Assembly (NCBI GenBank): GCA_020720665.1
Contig: DYOF01000018.1
Location: 1-32,105, forward strand
DNA: 32,105 nt
From: Acetofilamentum sp.
GTDB taxonomy: Bacteria; Bacteroidota; Bacteroidia; Bacteroidales; JAADGE01
Reading direction: 5' to 3'
Shown: piece after piece, positions 24,546-32,105 of the stretch
Numbering within the stretch: the stretch's first letter is position 1
How the letters are laid out: each line of letters opens with the position of its first letter
Program-made: the position numbers and the translations under genes
Notes under the pieces: generated by a model
What the model was told of the DNA's origin: nothing
Seen by the model: only the letters and a program-made list of their open reading frames with translations
Database searches by the model: none

Positions 24546-25502
24546 TTAAAAAACGGCTTTTGCGATTTCTTTTATGTTCTCAGACTTTCCTATAGTATAA
24601 TAATGAACTGCGGGAACACCTGCTCTTATTAATTCTTTTGATTGATTAATTGCCCACTCAATTCCTATTTGATTTACAAAATTATTATCTTTTGCTTGTT
24701 CTATTTCCTTTGCTAATTCTACGGGGATATCAATATTAAAAACTTGCGGCAATAACTCTAAATCTCTTTTAACTCTTATGGGCTTGACCCCGGGAACAAT
24801 AGGTACATTAATACCGTTTTTACGACAAAGACTGACAAAGTCAAAATATTTTTGATTGTCAAAAAACATTTGGGTTACTATGTAATCTGCTCCTGCCTCT
24901 ACCTTCATTTTCAGATATTTTAAATCGCTTTCTAAATTTGGTGCTTCTATGTGCTTTTCCGGGTATGCCGCAACACCGACAGAAAAGTTTGTTTTTGCAG
25001 TATTTTGAAGTTCTTCTTCACAATAAATACCTTCGTTCATTTTTTTTATTTGCTTAACAAGCCCTAATGTATGCTCATGTCCGTTTTTTTCTGCTTGAAA
25101 ATATTTTTGATTTGCCGGCGGATCTCCTCTGAGAACCAAAATATTTTGCATCCCGAGAAAGTGTAAATCAATTAACGCGTCCTCTGTTTCTTCTTTTGTA
25201 AACCCTCCGCAAATTAAATGAGGTACAACTATCGGTTTCTGATATCTATACTTTATTGCCGCTGAAATTGCAACAGTACCCGGTCGTTTTCTTATTGTTT
25301 TTTTTTCAATAAGTCCGCTTTTATGTTCTTTATAAACAACCTCTTGCTGATGATATGTAACGTTAATGTTCATGGGGTCAAATTCCATTAACGGATCGAT
25401 TACGCGATAAATATCTTCCATGCTTCCGCCTTTCATCGGGGGTAATATTTCAAATGAAAAATATGCTTTTGTGGTTTGTTTTAACTTTTCTGCCAGTTTC
25501 AT
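24546..25502 (-). CDS. metF: 5,10-methylenetetrahydrofolate reductase
   Basis: A 318-residue FAD-dependent TIM-barrel enzyme that reduces 5,10-methylene-THF to 5-methyl-THF, the methyl donor used by MetH. Family landmarks are FSFEILPPMKGGS near the N-terminus (containing the catalytic Glu), the VTYHQQE segment, VLRGDPPANQ near residue 122, QMFFDNQKYFDF in the substrate region and PGVKPIRVKRDL. Length is normal for bacterial MetF. It begins 12 bases after the metH stop. The two successive steps of methionine methyl supply are therefore co-transcribed, presumably behind the SAM riboswitch. Confidence 0.96.
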   Translation of the reverse strand: MKLAEKLKQTTKAYFSFEILPPMKGGSMEDIYRVIDPLMEFDPMNINVTYHQQEVVYKEHKSGLIEKKTIRKRPGTVAISAAIKYRYQKPIVVPHLICGGFTKEETEDALIDLHFLGMQNILVLRGDPPANQKYFQAEKNGHEHTLGLVKQIKKMNEGIYCEEELQNTAKTNFSVGVAAYPEKHIEAPNLESDLKYLKMKVEAGADYIVTQMFFDNQKYFDFVSLCRKNGINVPIVPGVKPIRVKRDLELLPQVFNIDIPVELAKEIEQAKDNNFVNQIGIEWAINQSKELIRAGVPAVHYYTIGKSENIKEIAKAVF

Positions 25503-25514
25503 TCTGTTTTTAAT

Positions 25515-28500
25515 TTAATTTTGTAGTCTGTCAGCTAAATATTTTCGAGCTGTTTCGTTGTTTATATCTTTCCTTTCGGCATAATCCTTTAATTGCTCTT
25601 CTGTAATTTTTCCCAAATTAAAATATTTTGCATCCGGATTGGCAAAATACATTCCGCTTACTGATGCCGCCGGATACATTGAAAAATTTTCTGTCAGCTG
25701 CATTCCTATTGAATTTTCAATATCTAATAATTCCCACAATGTTTCTTTTTCGGAATGTTCGGGGCAAGCCGGATAACCAAATGCCGGACGAATTCCTTGA
25801 TATTTTCCTTTAAATAACTCTTCTAAACTCAAAGTTTCTGTTTGAGCAAAAGCCCAAAATTCGGTTCGTACTCGTTTGTGCATTAATTCAGCAAAGGCTT
25901 CAGCAAATCGGTCAGCAAGTGTTTTTAGCAAAATTGCAGAATAATCATCTCCGTTTTTTTCAAATTCGATAACTTTTTGCTCTATTCCGAAACCGGCAGA
26001 AAGTGCAAAAAAACCGATATAATCTTTTATTTCGGTATGCTTCGGAGCAATATAATCAGCCAAACAGAGGTATTCAGTTTTGTCCGGTTTTTCTTCTTGT
26101 TGCCGTAAAAACCGAAATATTGTTTCTTTATTATTTTGGTCATTAACCACAATATCATTGCCTATCGAATTTGCAGGAAAAATACCTATTACGGCATTTG
26201 CTTTCAAGCAATTTTCTTTCACTATTTTTTTTAACATTTCTTGGGCATCATTAAAAAGTTTTTTTGCTTCTGTTCCTTTTTGAGGATGTTCAAAAATTTT
26301 CGGATAGCTTCCCGTCATGTCCCATGCATGAAAAAAGAATGTCCAATCAAAATACGGAATGATTTCTTCAAGCGGATAGTTTTTAAAAACTTTCTTTCCT
26401 ATAAATTTCGGTTTAAAGATTTGATATGTATTCCTATCTGTTTTATAGGAATTTTCTTCGGCTTTTTGAAGAGAAATATATGTTTTAGGCTTTTTTTTCT
26501 GATAATTTATACGAATCTGTTCGTATTCTTTTTTAACTGATTTATGAAAATCTGCATGATTTTGTATTAGTTTTTTTGTAATATTTACACTTTGTGAAGC
26601 ATCTGTAACATAAACAACCGCTCCGTCGTAAAAAGGGTCTATTTTTACAGCGGTATGAATTTTTGAAGTTGTTGCACCGCCTATGAGTAACGGAATATTC
26701 ATTTTTCGCTTTTGCATTTCTTTTGCAATACTTGCCATTTCTTCCAAAGATGGCGTAATCAATCCGCTTAATCCGATGATGTTTACATTTTCCGTAATTG
26801 CCCGCTCTAAAATGTTTTCGGCAGAAACCATAACTCCCATATCAATAATTTCAAAGTTATTACACGCTAAAACAACTCCTACTATATTTTTTCCTATATC
26901 ATGAACATCGCCTTTAACTGTGGCAAGAAGAATTTTTCCTGCGGATGATGTTCCTGTTTCGGCAATTTCGTTTTCAATGTAGGGTAATAAGACCGAAACT
27001 GCTTTTTTCATAACCCTCGCACTTTTTACCACCTGTGGAAGAAACATTTTACCTTCACCGAATAAATCCCCCACTCTGTTCATCCCATCCATTAGAGGAT
27101 TTTCAATGACTTCAAGTGCATAGGTATAATTTTTGCGGGCTTCTTCTACATCCTCATCAATAAATTCGGTTATTCCTTTTATTAAAGCATAAGAAAGTCG
27201 TTCGTTAACAGTTTTCGTTCTCCATTCTTTTGTGTTTATTTCTTTTTTTTCGGTATTTCTGTTGGTTTCAGCATATAAAATAAGTTTTTCTACGGCATCG
27301 GTTGTTTTGTTAAAGATAACATCTTCGGTTAATTTCAATAAATCTTTAGGTATATCGTCATAAATTTGCAACATTTCAGCATTCACAATCCCCATATCTA
27401 AGCCGGCATTTACGGCATGATAAAGAAATACCGAATGCATTGCTTCTCGAACCGAATCATTTCCTCTGAAAGAAAACGATAAATTGCTTACTCCTCCGCT
27501 AACTTTGGCATAAGGTAAATTTTTCTTTATCCATTTAACCGTTTCGATAAAATCGACAGCGTAATTATTGTGTTCTTCTATTCCGGTAGCAATTGTAAGA
27601 ATGTTCGGGTCAAAAATAATGTCTTCGGGAGGATAGTTAAGTTTTTGAGTAAGAATATCGTAGGCACGTTTACAAATACTTATTTTCCTTTCAAAATTTG
27701 TTGCCTGACCTTGTTCGTCAAATGCCATAACAACAACTGCTGCACCATATTTTTTTATTTCTTTTGCTTTTTCTATAAAACTTTTCTCTCCTTCTTTCAG
27801 GCTTATTGAATTTACGATTGCTTTACCCTGCAAACATTTTAGTCCGGCAATAATCACATCATGTTTTGAACTGTCAATCATTACCGGAACTTTTGCTATA
27901 TCCGGTTCTGAAACCATCAAGTTTAAGAATTTTACCATCTCGGTTTTTGCATCCAACATCGCATCATCCATACAAACATCAAGAATTTGTGCCCCGTTTT
28001 CTACTTGTTTTGCCGCAATAGTGATTGCTTCTTCGTATTTTTTTTCAGCAATAAGTCGAGCAAATTTCCGAGATCCGGATACATTTGTCCGTTCCCCTAT
28101 ATTAATAAAATTGTTTTGATGCGAGATTTTTAAAGATTCCAATCCGCTGAGTTTTGTTTCTCTTTTTAACTCCGGCGTTTCATGCCTATCCGCTTTATTT
28201 GCTATTTTTGCTATTTCTTGAATGTGTTTTGGTGTTGTTCCGCAGCAACCGCCGATAATATTAACAAGTTTATTATCAAGAAAGTTTTTAATTTGGAGAG
28301 CCATTTTCTCAGGCGTTTCGTCATATTCTCCGAATTGATTTGGCATTCCGGCGTTTGGGTATGCAGAAATATTAAATTTTGACTTTTGCCCGATTTCAAC
28401 AATATGAGGCAGCATATCGTGAGCTCCGGTTGAACAATTTAAGCCGATTGAAATTAAATCAACATGTGAAAGTGAATTTATAAAAGCCTCAACGGTTTGC

Positions 28501-29177
28501 CCTGATAAGGTTCTTCCGCTTTTATCAGTAACTGTACCGGAAATCATTACCGGAATTTCAATTTTTCGGGCTTCGGCTTCATTTTGTACTGCATACAATG
28601 CCGCTTTCGCATTTAATGTATCAAAAATTGTTTCAATAAGAATTATATCGACACCTCCGTCAAGCAAGCCTTTTATTTGCGGAATATAGCAATTAACAAC
28701 ATCGTCAAAACTCACTGAACGCATACTTGGGTCTTCAACGTCCGGCGACATTGATGCCGTTTTATTTGTGGGTCCTATTGAGCCGGCGACAAAGCGATGT
28801 TTTTCCGGTGTTTTTTCGGAATATGCATCGGCTGATTTTTTTGCTATTTGAGCTGATTTTAAGTTTAATTCATACACCAAATCATATTGATGCATTTTAT
28901 AATCCTCCATTGAAACCAAATTTGCATTAAATGTGTTTGTTTCAATGATATCCGCCCCGGCTTCTAAATATTGACGGTGGATTGTTTCAATAATTTCAGG
29001 CTGCGTTATAGACAACAAATCATTATTGCCTTTTAAGTCAACATGCCAATTTGCAAAACGCGTTCCTCGAAATCCGTTTTCGTCTAATTTATAGGTTTGT
29101 ATAAGGCTTCCCATAGCTCCGTCAAGAACAAGAACCCTTTCTTTTAATGCTTTGTGTAACTTTTTTGAATGTTGCAT
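25515..29177 (-). CDS. metH: Cobalamin-dependent methionine synthase
   Basis: A 1220-residue four-module enzyme, almost the length of E. coli MetH. It transfers a methyl group from 5-methyl-THF through cobalamin to homocysteine. Module 1 (homocysteine, ~1-330) carries zinc ligands Cys248 (GLNCSTG) and Cys311/Cys312 (GGCCGTTP). Module 2 (pterin, ~350-640) contains [11 protein letters not shown]. Module 3 (~650-890) binds B12 with His759 in GDVHDIGKN, followed by the [13 protein letters not shown] and LLIGGATTS strands. Module 4 (~900-1220) is the SAM-dependent reactivation domain, with [14 protein letters not shown] and the [10 protein letters not shown] end. All modules are intact. A SAM-I riboswitch lies immediately upstream and metF is 12 bases downstream. 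Confidence 0.98.
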   Translation of the reverse strand: MQHSKKLHKALKERVLVLDGAMGSLIQTYKLDENGFRGTRFANWHVDLKGNNDLLSITQPEIIETIHRQYLEAGADIIETNTFNANLVSMEDYKMHQYDLVYELNLKSAQIAKKSADAYSEKTPEKHRFVAGSIGPTNKTASMSPDVEDPSMRSVSFDDVVNCYIPQIKGLLDGGVDIILIETIFDTLNAKAALYAVQNEAEARKIEIPVMISGTVTDKSGRTLSGQTVEAFINSLSHVDLISIGLNCSTGAHDMLPHIVEIGQKSKFNISAYPNAGMPNQFGEYDETPEKMALQIKNFLDNKLVNIIGGCCGTTPKHIQEIAKIANKADRHETPELKRETKLSGLESLKISHQNNFINIGERTNVSGSRKFARLIAEKKYEEAITIAAKQVENGAQILDVCMDDAMLDAKTEMVKFLNLMVSEPDIAKVPVMIDSSKHDVIIAGLKCLQGKAIVNSISLKEGEKSFIEKAKEIKKYGAAVVVMAFDEQGQATNFERKISICKRAYDILTQKLNYPPEDIIFDPNILTIATGIEEHNNYAVDFIETVKWIKKNLPYAKVSGGVSNLSFSFRGNDSVREAMHSVFLYHAVNAGLDMGIVNAEMLQIYDDIPKDLLKLTEDVIFNKTTDAVEKLILYAETNRNTEKKEINTKEWRTKTVNERLSYALIKGITEFIDEDVEEARKNYTYALEVIENPLMDGMNRVGDLFGEGKMFLPQVVKSARVMKKAVSVLLPYIENEIAETGTSSAGKILLATVKGDVHDIGKNIVGVVLACNNFEIIDMGVMVSAENILERAITENVNIIGLSGLITPSLEEMASIAKEMQKRKMNIPLLIGGATTSKIHTAVKIDPFYDGAVVYVTDASQSVNITKKLIQNHADFHKSVKKEYEQIRINYQKKKPKTYISLQKAEENSYKTDRNTYQIFKPKFIGKKVFKNYPLEEIIPYFDWTFFFHAWDMTGSYPKIFEHPQKGTEAKKLFNDAQEMLKKIVKENCLKANAVIGIFPANSIGNDIVVNDQNNKETIFRFLRQQEEKPDKTEYLCLADYIAPKHTEIKDYIGFFALSAGFGIEQKVIEFEKNGDDYSAILLKTLADRFAEAFAELMHKRVRTEFWAFAQTETLSLEELFKGKYQGIRPAFGYPACPEHSEKETLWELLDIENSIGMQLTENFSMYPAASVSGMYFANPDAKYFNLGKITEEQLKDYAERKDINNETARKYLADRLQN

Positions 29178-29193
29178 TTGTTAGTTAATTAAA

Positions 29194-29291
29194 TTATTAT
29201 TCCCAAAATCGGGCAGGTTTTGGCACCTTCCTAAAGAAAGGGGTTGCCGGAGCTTCACAGAGCCTGTTCTCTTCGCTCCTCTTAATAATCC
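29194..29291 (-). ncRNA. SAM-I (S-box) riboswitch controlling metH-metF
   Basis: Read on the minus strand, every core element is present. P1 is ATTATT (29284-29289) with AATAAT (29196-29201). P2 is GGAGC/GCTCC, with the GA and TGAA kink-turn bases between, and inner stem AGAG/CTCT. The invariant CGGCAACC follows. P3 is CCTTTC-TTTA-GGAAGG closed by GGCA/TGCC, and GGTGCCAAAACC is the conserved 3' core. P4 is CCC-GATTTT-GGG. The P2 loop CAGG can pair with CCTG before P4, giving the required pseudoknot. Known S-box RNAs shut off methionine genes when SAM binds. Only 18 bases separate P1 from the ATG, and no terminator hairpin is seen, which points to translational control. Confidence 0.93.
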
Positions 29292-29322
29292 ATTCTTTCA
29301 ACCGGAAAGATGAATGATACGG

Positions 29323-29353
29323 CAAATAAAGATAAATTAATATTGCCGGCAAA
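29323..29353 (-). promoter_or_regulatory. Bacteroidota-type promoter for the metH-metF operon
   Basis: On the minus strand TTTG (29350-29353), a 19-base spacer and TTTATTTG (29323-29330, one mismatch to TAnnTTTG) precede the riboswitch. Transcription would begin near 29317, about 26 bases before the aptamer, giving a leader of about 140 bases. Confidence 0.5.
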
Positions 29354-29410
29354 ATTTATTTTATTCTGAAAAATATCTTGTCTGAAATCAAAAATTCATT
29401 GGTTTTAATT

Positions 29411-29418
29411 TACTTTTG
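29411..29418 (+). promoter_or_regulatory. -7 element immediately upstream of the YgjP-like gene
   Basis: TACTTTTG matches TAnnTTTG and lies only 8 bases before the ATG at 29427, so the transcript would have almost no leader. No convincing -33 TTTG is present at 19-21 bases. Confidence 0.4.
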
Positions 29419-29426
29419 CCTCTGTA

Positions 29427-30134
29427 ATGGTTAAAGAAGTTCAAATAAAGAATCTCGGAATTGTGAAAATCACAAAAAAAAGAGGAGCGAAACACCTTCG
29501 ATTGAGTGTCCGTCCACATCAACAAATTAACTTGACGATTCCCTATTCTGTATCTTATGACTATGCGATTTCTTTCATAAAAGAAAAATATGATTGGATT
29601 ATTCGCATTCAGAAAAAAATAGCTGCTTCTTTACCTGAGAAAAAGGTGTTTTCTCCCAAAACATCGTTTCAAACAAAAAGTCATCAAATGATTTTTATTA
29701 AATCAGACCGATTTCAAATAAAAATTACAAAACATCTGATAAAGGTTGAATATTCAGATGAAAATGAAGTTTTAAGTGAAGAAGGACAAAGCTATATCCG
29801 CATAGGCATAACAGAAGCTTTACGAATAGAAGCCAAATCATACCTGCCTCAACGTACAGATTTTTTGGCACAGAAATACGGTTTTAAATTTGAATCGTTA
29901 TCCGTAAGAAATGCCTCATCTCGATGGGGAAGTTGTTCCGGAAAAAACACAATTTCCCTGAATATACAATTAATGCGTTTACCTGATTATTTAATTGATT
30001 ATGTTATTTTGCACGAACTTTGTCATACCGTTGAAAAAAATCATGGTTCCGGTTTTTGGGCTTTACTTGATAAGGTTACGGGAAAAGCAAAACTTTTAGA
30101 CAAAGAATTAAAACAATATCGGACAGAATTTTAA
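29427..30134 (+). CDS. YgjP/DUF45-family zinc metallopeptidase
   Basis: A 235-residue protein of the YgjP-like (WLM/DUF45) metal-dependent hydrolase family. The N-terminal half is a beta-rich region (GAKHLRLSVRPHQQINLTIP). The family signature SVRNASSRWGSCS comes next, at about residues 161-173. The zinc motif His196-Glu197-Leu-Cys-His200 and the following NHGSGFW give a complete metal site. There is no signal peptide. YgjP relatives are often found beside restriction systems or as orphans, and their peptide substrates are poorly defined. It is divergent from metH and ends 113 bases before mutL on the same strand. Confidence 0.9.
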   Translation: MVKEVQIKNLGIVKITKKRGAKHLRLSVRPHQQINLTIPYSVSYDYAISFIKEKYDWIIRIQKKIAASLPEKKVFSPKTSFQTKSHQMIFIKSDRFQIKITKHLIKVEYSDENEVLSEEGQSYIRIGITEALRIEAKSYLPQRTDFLAQKYGFKFESLSVRNASSRWGSCSGKNTISLNIQLMRLPDYLIDYVILHELCHTVEKNHGSGFWALLDKVTGKAKLLDKELKQYRTEF

Positions 30135-30197
30135 AATATTTATTCCGACAATTTTTGTTTCTTTTAAGGATTCCTTCTGCATAAAAATTATTTGATT

Positions 30198-30227
30198 TTT
30201 GTTCATTCTTAAATTTTTATTATTTTG
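30198..30227 (+). promoter_or_regulatory. Possible promoter for mutL
   Basis: TTTG (30198-30201), an 18-base spacer and TTATTTTG (30220-30227, one mismatch to TAnnTTTG) lie 20 bases upstream of the mutL start. The spacer is one base short of the usual 19-21, so this is tentative. Confidence 0.35.
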
Positions 30228-30247
30228 CATTTCATTTTTTATTAAAT

Positions 30248-32071
30248 ATGAGTGATATAATTCGATTATTGCCTGATTCAGTAGCCAACCAAATTGCTGC
30301 CGGCGAAGTAATTCAACGTCCGGCTTCGGTTATAAAGGAATTAATCGAAAATGCAGTTGATGCAAACGCAACAGAAATAACCGTTAATTTGAAAGATGCC
30401 GGCAGAACATTAATTCAAGTAATTGACAACGGTTTCGGGATGTCGGAAACGGATGCTCGTATGGCTTTTGAGCGACATGCCACCTCAAAAATTAAAGAAG
30501 CCGGAGATTTGTTTTTAATACGGTCAATGGGTTTCAGAGGTGAGGCTTTGGCTTCAATTGCCGCTGTTGCCGATGTTGAGTTAAAAACAAAAAAACCGGA
30601 ACATCATTTAGGTAGCTATATCCATATTAAAGGTTCTGAAATTGTTACTCAAGAAACTATTTCCTGTCCGGACGGCAGTAATTTTTCGGTAAAAAATTTG
30701 TTTTTTAATATTCCGGCTCGAAGAAAATTTTTAAAAGCAGATACGACCGAAATCAAATACATACTGTCAGAATTTAAAAAAACAGCTTTGGCTCGACCTG
30801 ATATTCGATTTAAATTGCTTCATAATGAAAATTTGCTTTATAATTTAGATTCTGCAACCTTAAAACTAAGAATTTCTGATTTATTCGGTAAAAATACGTA
30901 TAAACAATTAATCCCCGTTGAAGGAAACACTGAATTAATTCAAATAAGCGGTTTTATAGGAAAGCCCGAAATTGCAAAAAAACGTAACGAAGAACAATAT
31001 TTTTTTGTTAATGAGCGGTTTATGAAACATCCTTATTTTTATAAAGCGATACTTTCTGCTTATGAACAAATTATTCGTTCAGATATGCATCCTACATTTT
31101 TTATTTATTTTGATATCAATCCCAATCATATCGATATTAATATTCACCCGGCGAAAATTCAAATTAATTTTGATGATTCTGCCGGGATATACCAACTTTT
31201 AAGGGCTGTTGTCAGAAAATCTTTGGGCACTTTTAACATTGTGCCTTCAATTGACTTTGACAGAGAAGGTTATGTTGAAATGCCGTTTAATTCAGATGAT
31301 TCAGATATTGTTGAGCCGATTATAAGCGATAGAGATAATTATAATCCGTTTGAAGAAAAAGGCCGAACGGCAAAATTCCCGTTTACGGGTGCATCTTTTG
31401 AAAAAGACACGGTTCCGGATAATTGGGAAACTATATTTCAAAATTTTGAATCGTCAATTAATACTGAAAAAACAATCTCCGAACAAAATAAATTACCGAT
31501 AGATACCTATTCATACAACAAGTTATTTCAGCTTAAAAACAAATATGTCGTAACTCCGGTAAAATCGGGCTTAATGTTAATTCACATTACGCGTGCACAT
31601 GAACGTATTTTATTTGAACTCTTATTAAATTCATCTGAAACAAGAAAAGCGGATACACAAAAAATTTTGTATCCTGCTGAAATTTTACTAACTCCGGAAG
31701 ATACCGAGTTTTTGATTTCCGCAGAACCAAGCTTGAGGTCTCTCGGTTTTGACATTGAAATAACAGAAAACGCTTCACTGATTATCAAAGGCATACCCTC
31801 TCATTTAAGCGATGTAAATGCAAAGGAATTAATTGAAACGATTTTGATTCAAATAAAAGATGACAGTTCCTTTTTAAGCGAATCGGTAAATGAAAATTTA
31901 TGTGATGTATTGGCAAAAAAAGCTTCTTTAAATTTTGCAAAACCTTTAGCTTATGAAGAACTTCAATATATTGTTAATCAGCTGTTTGCATGCAGAATGC
32001 CAAATTTTACACATGACGGCAGAAAAATTGTTGAAATTATACATTTTGATGCAATAGAAAAATTGTTTTAA
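30248..32071 (+). CDS. mutL: DNA mismatch repair protein MutL
   Basis: A 607-residue GHKL ATPase that couples mismatch recognition by MutS to strand removal. The N-terminal ATPase (~1-330) is intact: IAAGEVIQRPASVIKELIENAVDA, DNGFGM, ATSKI and GFRGEALASI. A linker of about 100 residues follows, then the C-terminal dimerisation domain (~415-607). The place of the endonuclease motif DQHA(x)2E(x)4E reads His446-Ile-Thr-Arg with Glu452 and Glu457 kept, so the metal-binding Asp and His are replaced. The late Cys of the CPHGRP motif is also replaced (THDGRK). The protein may have lost nicking activity or bind metal differently. The gene is complete and ends 34 bases before the window edge. Confidence 0.95.
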   Translation: MSDIIRLLPDSVANQIAAGEVIQRPASVIKELIENAVDANATEITVNLKDAGRTLIQVIDNGFGMSETDARMAFERHATSKIKEAGDLFLIRSMGFRGEALASIAAVADVELKTKKPEHHLGSYIHIKGSEIVTQETISCPDGSNFSVKNLFFNIPARRKFLKADTTEIKYILSEFKKTALARPDIRFKLLHNENLLYNLDSATLKLRISDLFGKNTYKQLIPVEGNTELIQISGFIGKPEIAKKRNEEQYFFVNERFMKHPYFYKAILSAYEQIIRSDMHPTFFIYFDINPNHIDINIHPAKIQINFDDSAGIYQLLRAVVRKSLGTFNIVPSIDFDREGYVEMPFNSDDSDIVEPIISDRDNYNPFEEKGRTAKFPFTGASFEKDTVPDNWETIFQNFESSINTEKTISEQNKLPIDTYSYNKLFQLKNKYVVTPVKSGLMLIHITRAHERILFELLLNSSETRKADTQKILYPAEILLTPEDTEFLISAEPSLRSLGFDIEITENASLIIKGIPSHLSDVNAKELIETILIQIKDDSSFLSESVNENLCDVLAKKASLNFAKPLAYEELQYIVNQLFACRMPNFTHDGRKIVEIIHFDAIEKLF

Positions 32072-32105
32072 ATTATCTGAACATTTGCACCCAATAAACT
32101 CCTGA

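Noticed and set aside
30166-30176. 11-bp palindrome AAGGATTCCTT between the YgjP-like gene and mutL
   Set aside because: Too short and with no T tract; it does not form a convincing terminator and could easily arise by chance.
1-32105. Mobile elements, CRISPR arrays, prophage or classic defence genes
   Set aside because: No transposase, integrase, regularly spaced repeats, phage structural genes or known defence domains were found on either strand.

Overview
The window is a stretch of an AT-rich bacterial chromosome, almost certainly from a Bacteroidota (Bacteroidetes) organism. Four things point that way. A secreted M1 peptidase ends in a type IX secretion (Por) sorting tail. Several upstream regions carry the Bacteroidota promoter pattern TTTG-N19/20-TAnnTTTG instead of -35/-10 boxes, and obvious Shine-Dalgarno sequences are absent. 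The gene families are typical of that phylum: a DUF4369/TlpA oxidoreductase, a DUF6340 lipoprotein, a Y_Y_Y/SpoIIE phosphatase and a DksA-like protein without the zinc finger. The order ileS-dksA-lspA also fits. I see no insertion sequence, phage gene, CRISPR array or integrase, so this is core plus lineage-specific chromosome rather than a mobile island.

Layout. Positions 19-10121 (minus strand) hold a six-gene run. In order of transcription it reads: an OmpA-family protein with PD40 propeller and three carboxypeptidase-regulatory-like repeats; an unrecognised 734-residue exported protein; a propeller/Y_Y_Y/transmembrane/PP2C phosphatase; a DUF6340 lipoprotein; a TlpA-type thioredoxin; and a MazG-like pyrophosphohydrolase. 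The first four look like one envelope-sensing unit. The last two follow a 114-base gap with hairpins. From 10122 to 10267 lies a divergent promoter region. Downstream on the plus strand is a fused (large plus small subunit) aconitase/isopropylmalate-dehydratase family enzyme (10268-12046). Next come tRNA-Cys with its own terminator and a YhbP-like flavoprotein (minus strand). The T9SS-exported aminopeptidase, riboflavin synthase and a strong intrinsic terminator follow on the plus strand. The ileS-dksA-lspA operon ends at another intrinsic terminator, and a membrane GAF receptor without an output domain follows.

From 21712 to 29353 the minus strand carries metH-metF plus three membrane or lipid-type genes (flippase-like, SDR, alpha/beta hydrolase). 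A well-formed SAM-I riboswitch precedes metH. The window ends with a YgjP-type metallopeptidase and mutL on the plus strand.

The points that most deserve attention are: the OmpA/unknown/propeller-PP2C operon, which may be a signalling system linking the cell wall to a phosphatase; the IleRS signature GIHH where most class I enzymes have HIGH; a MutL whose endonuclease motif is substituted at key positions; and the SAM riboswitch that ends 18 bases before the metH start codon, with no room for a terminator.
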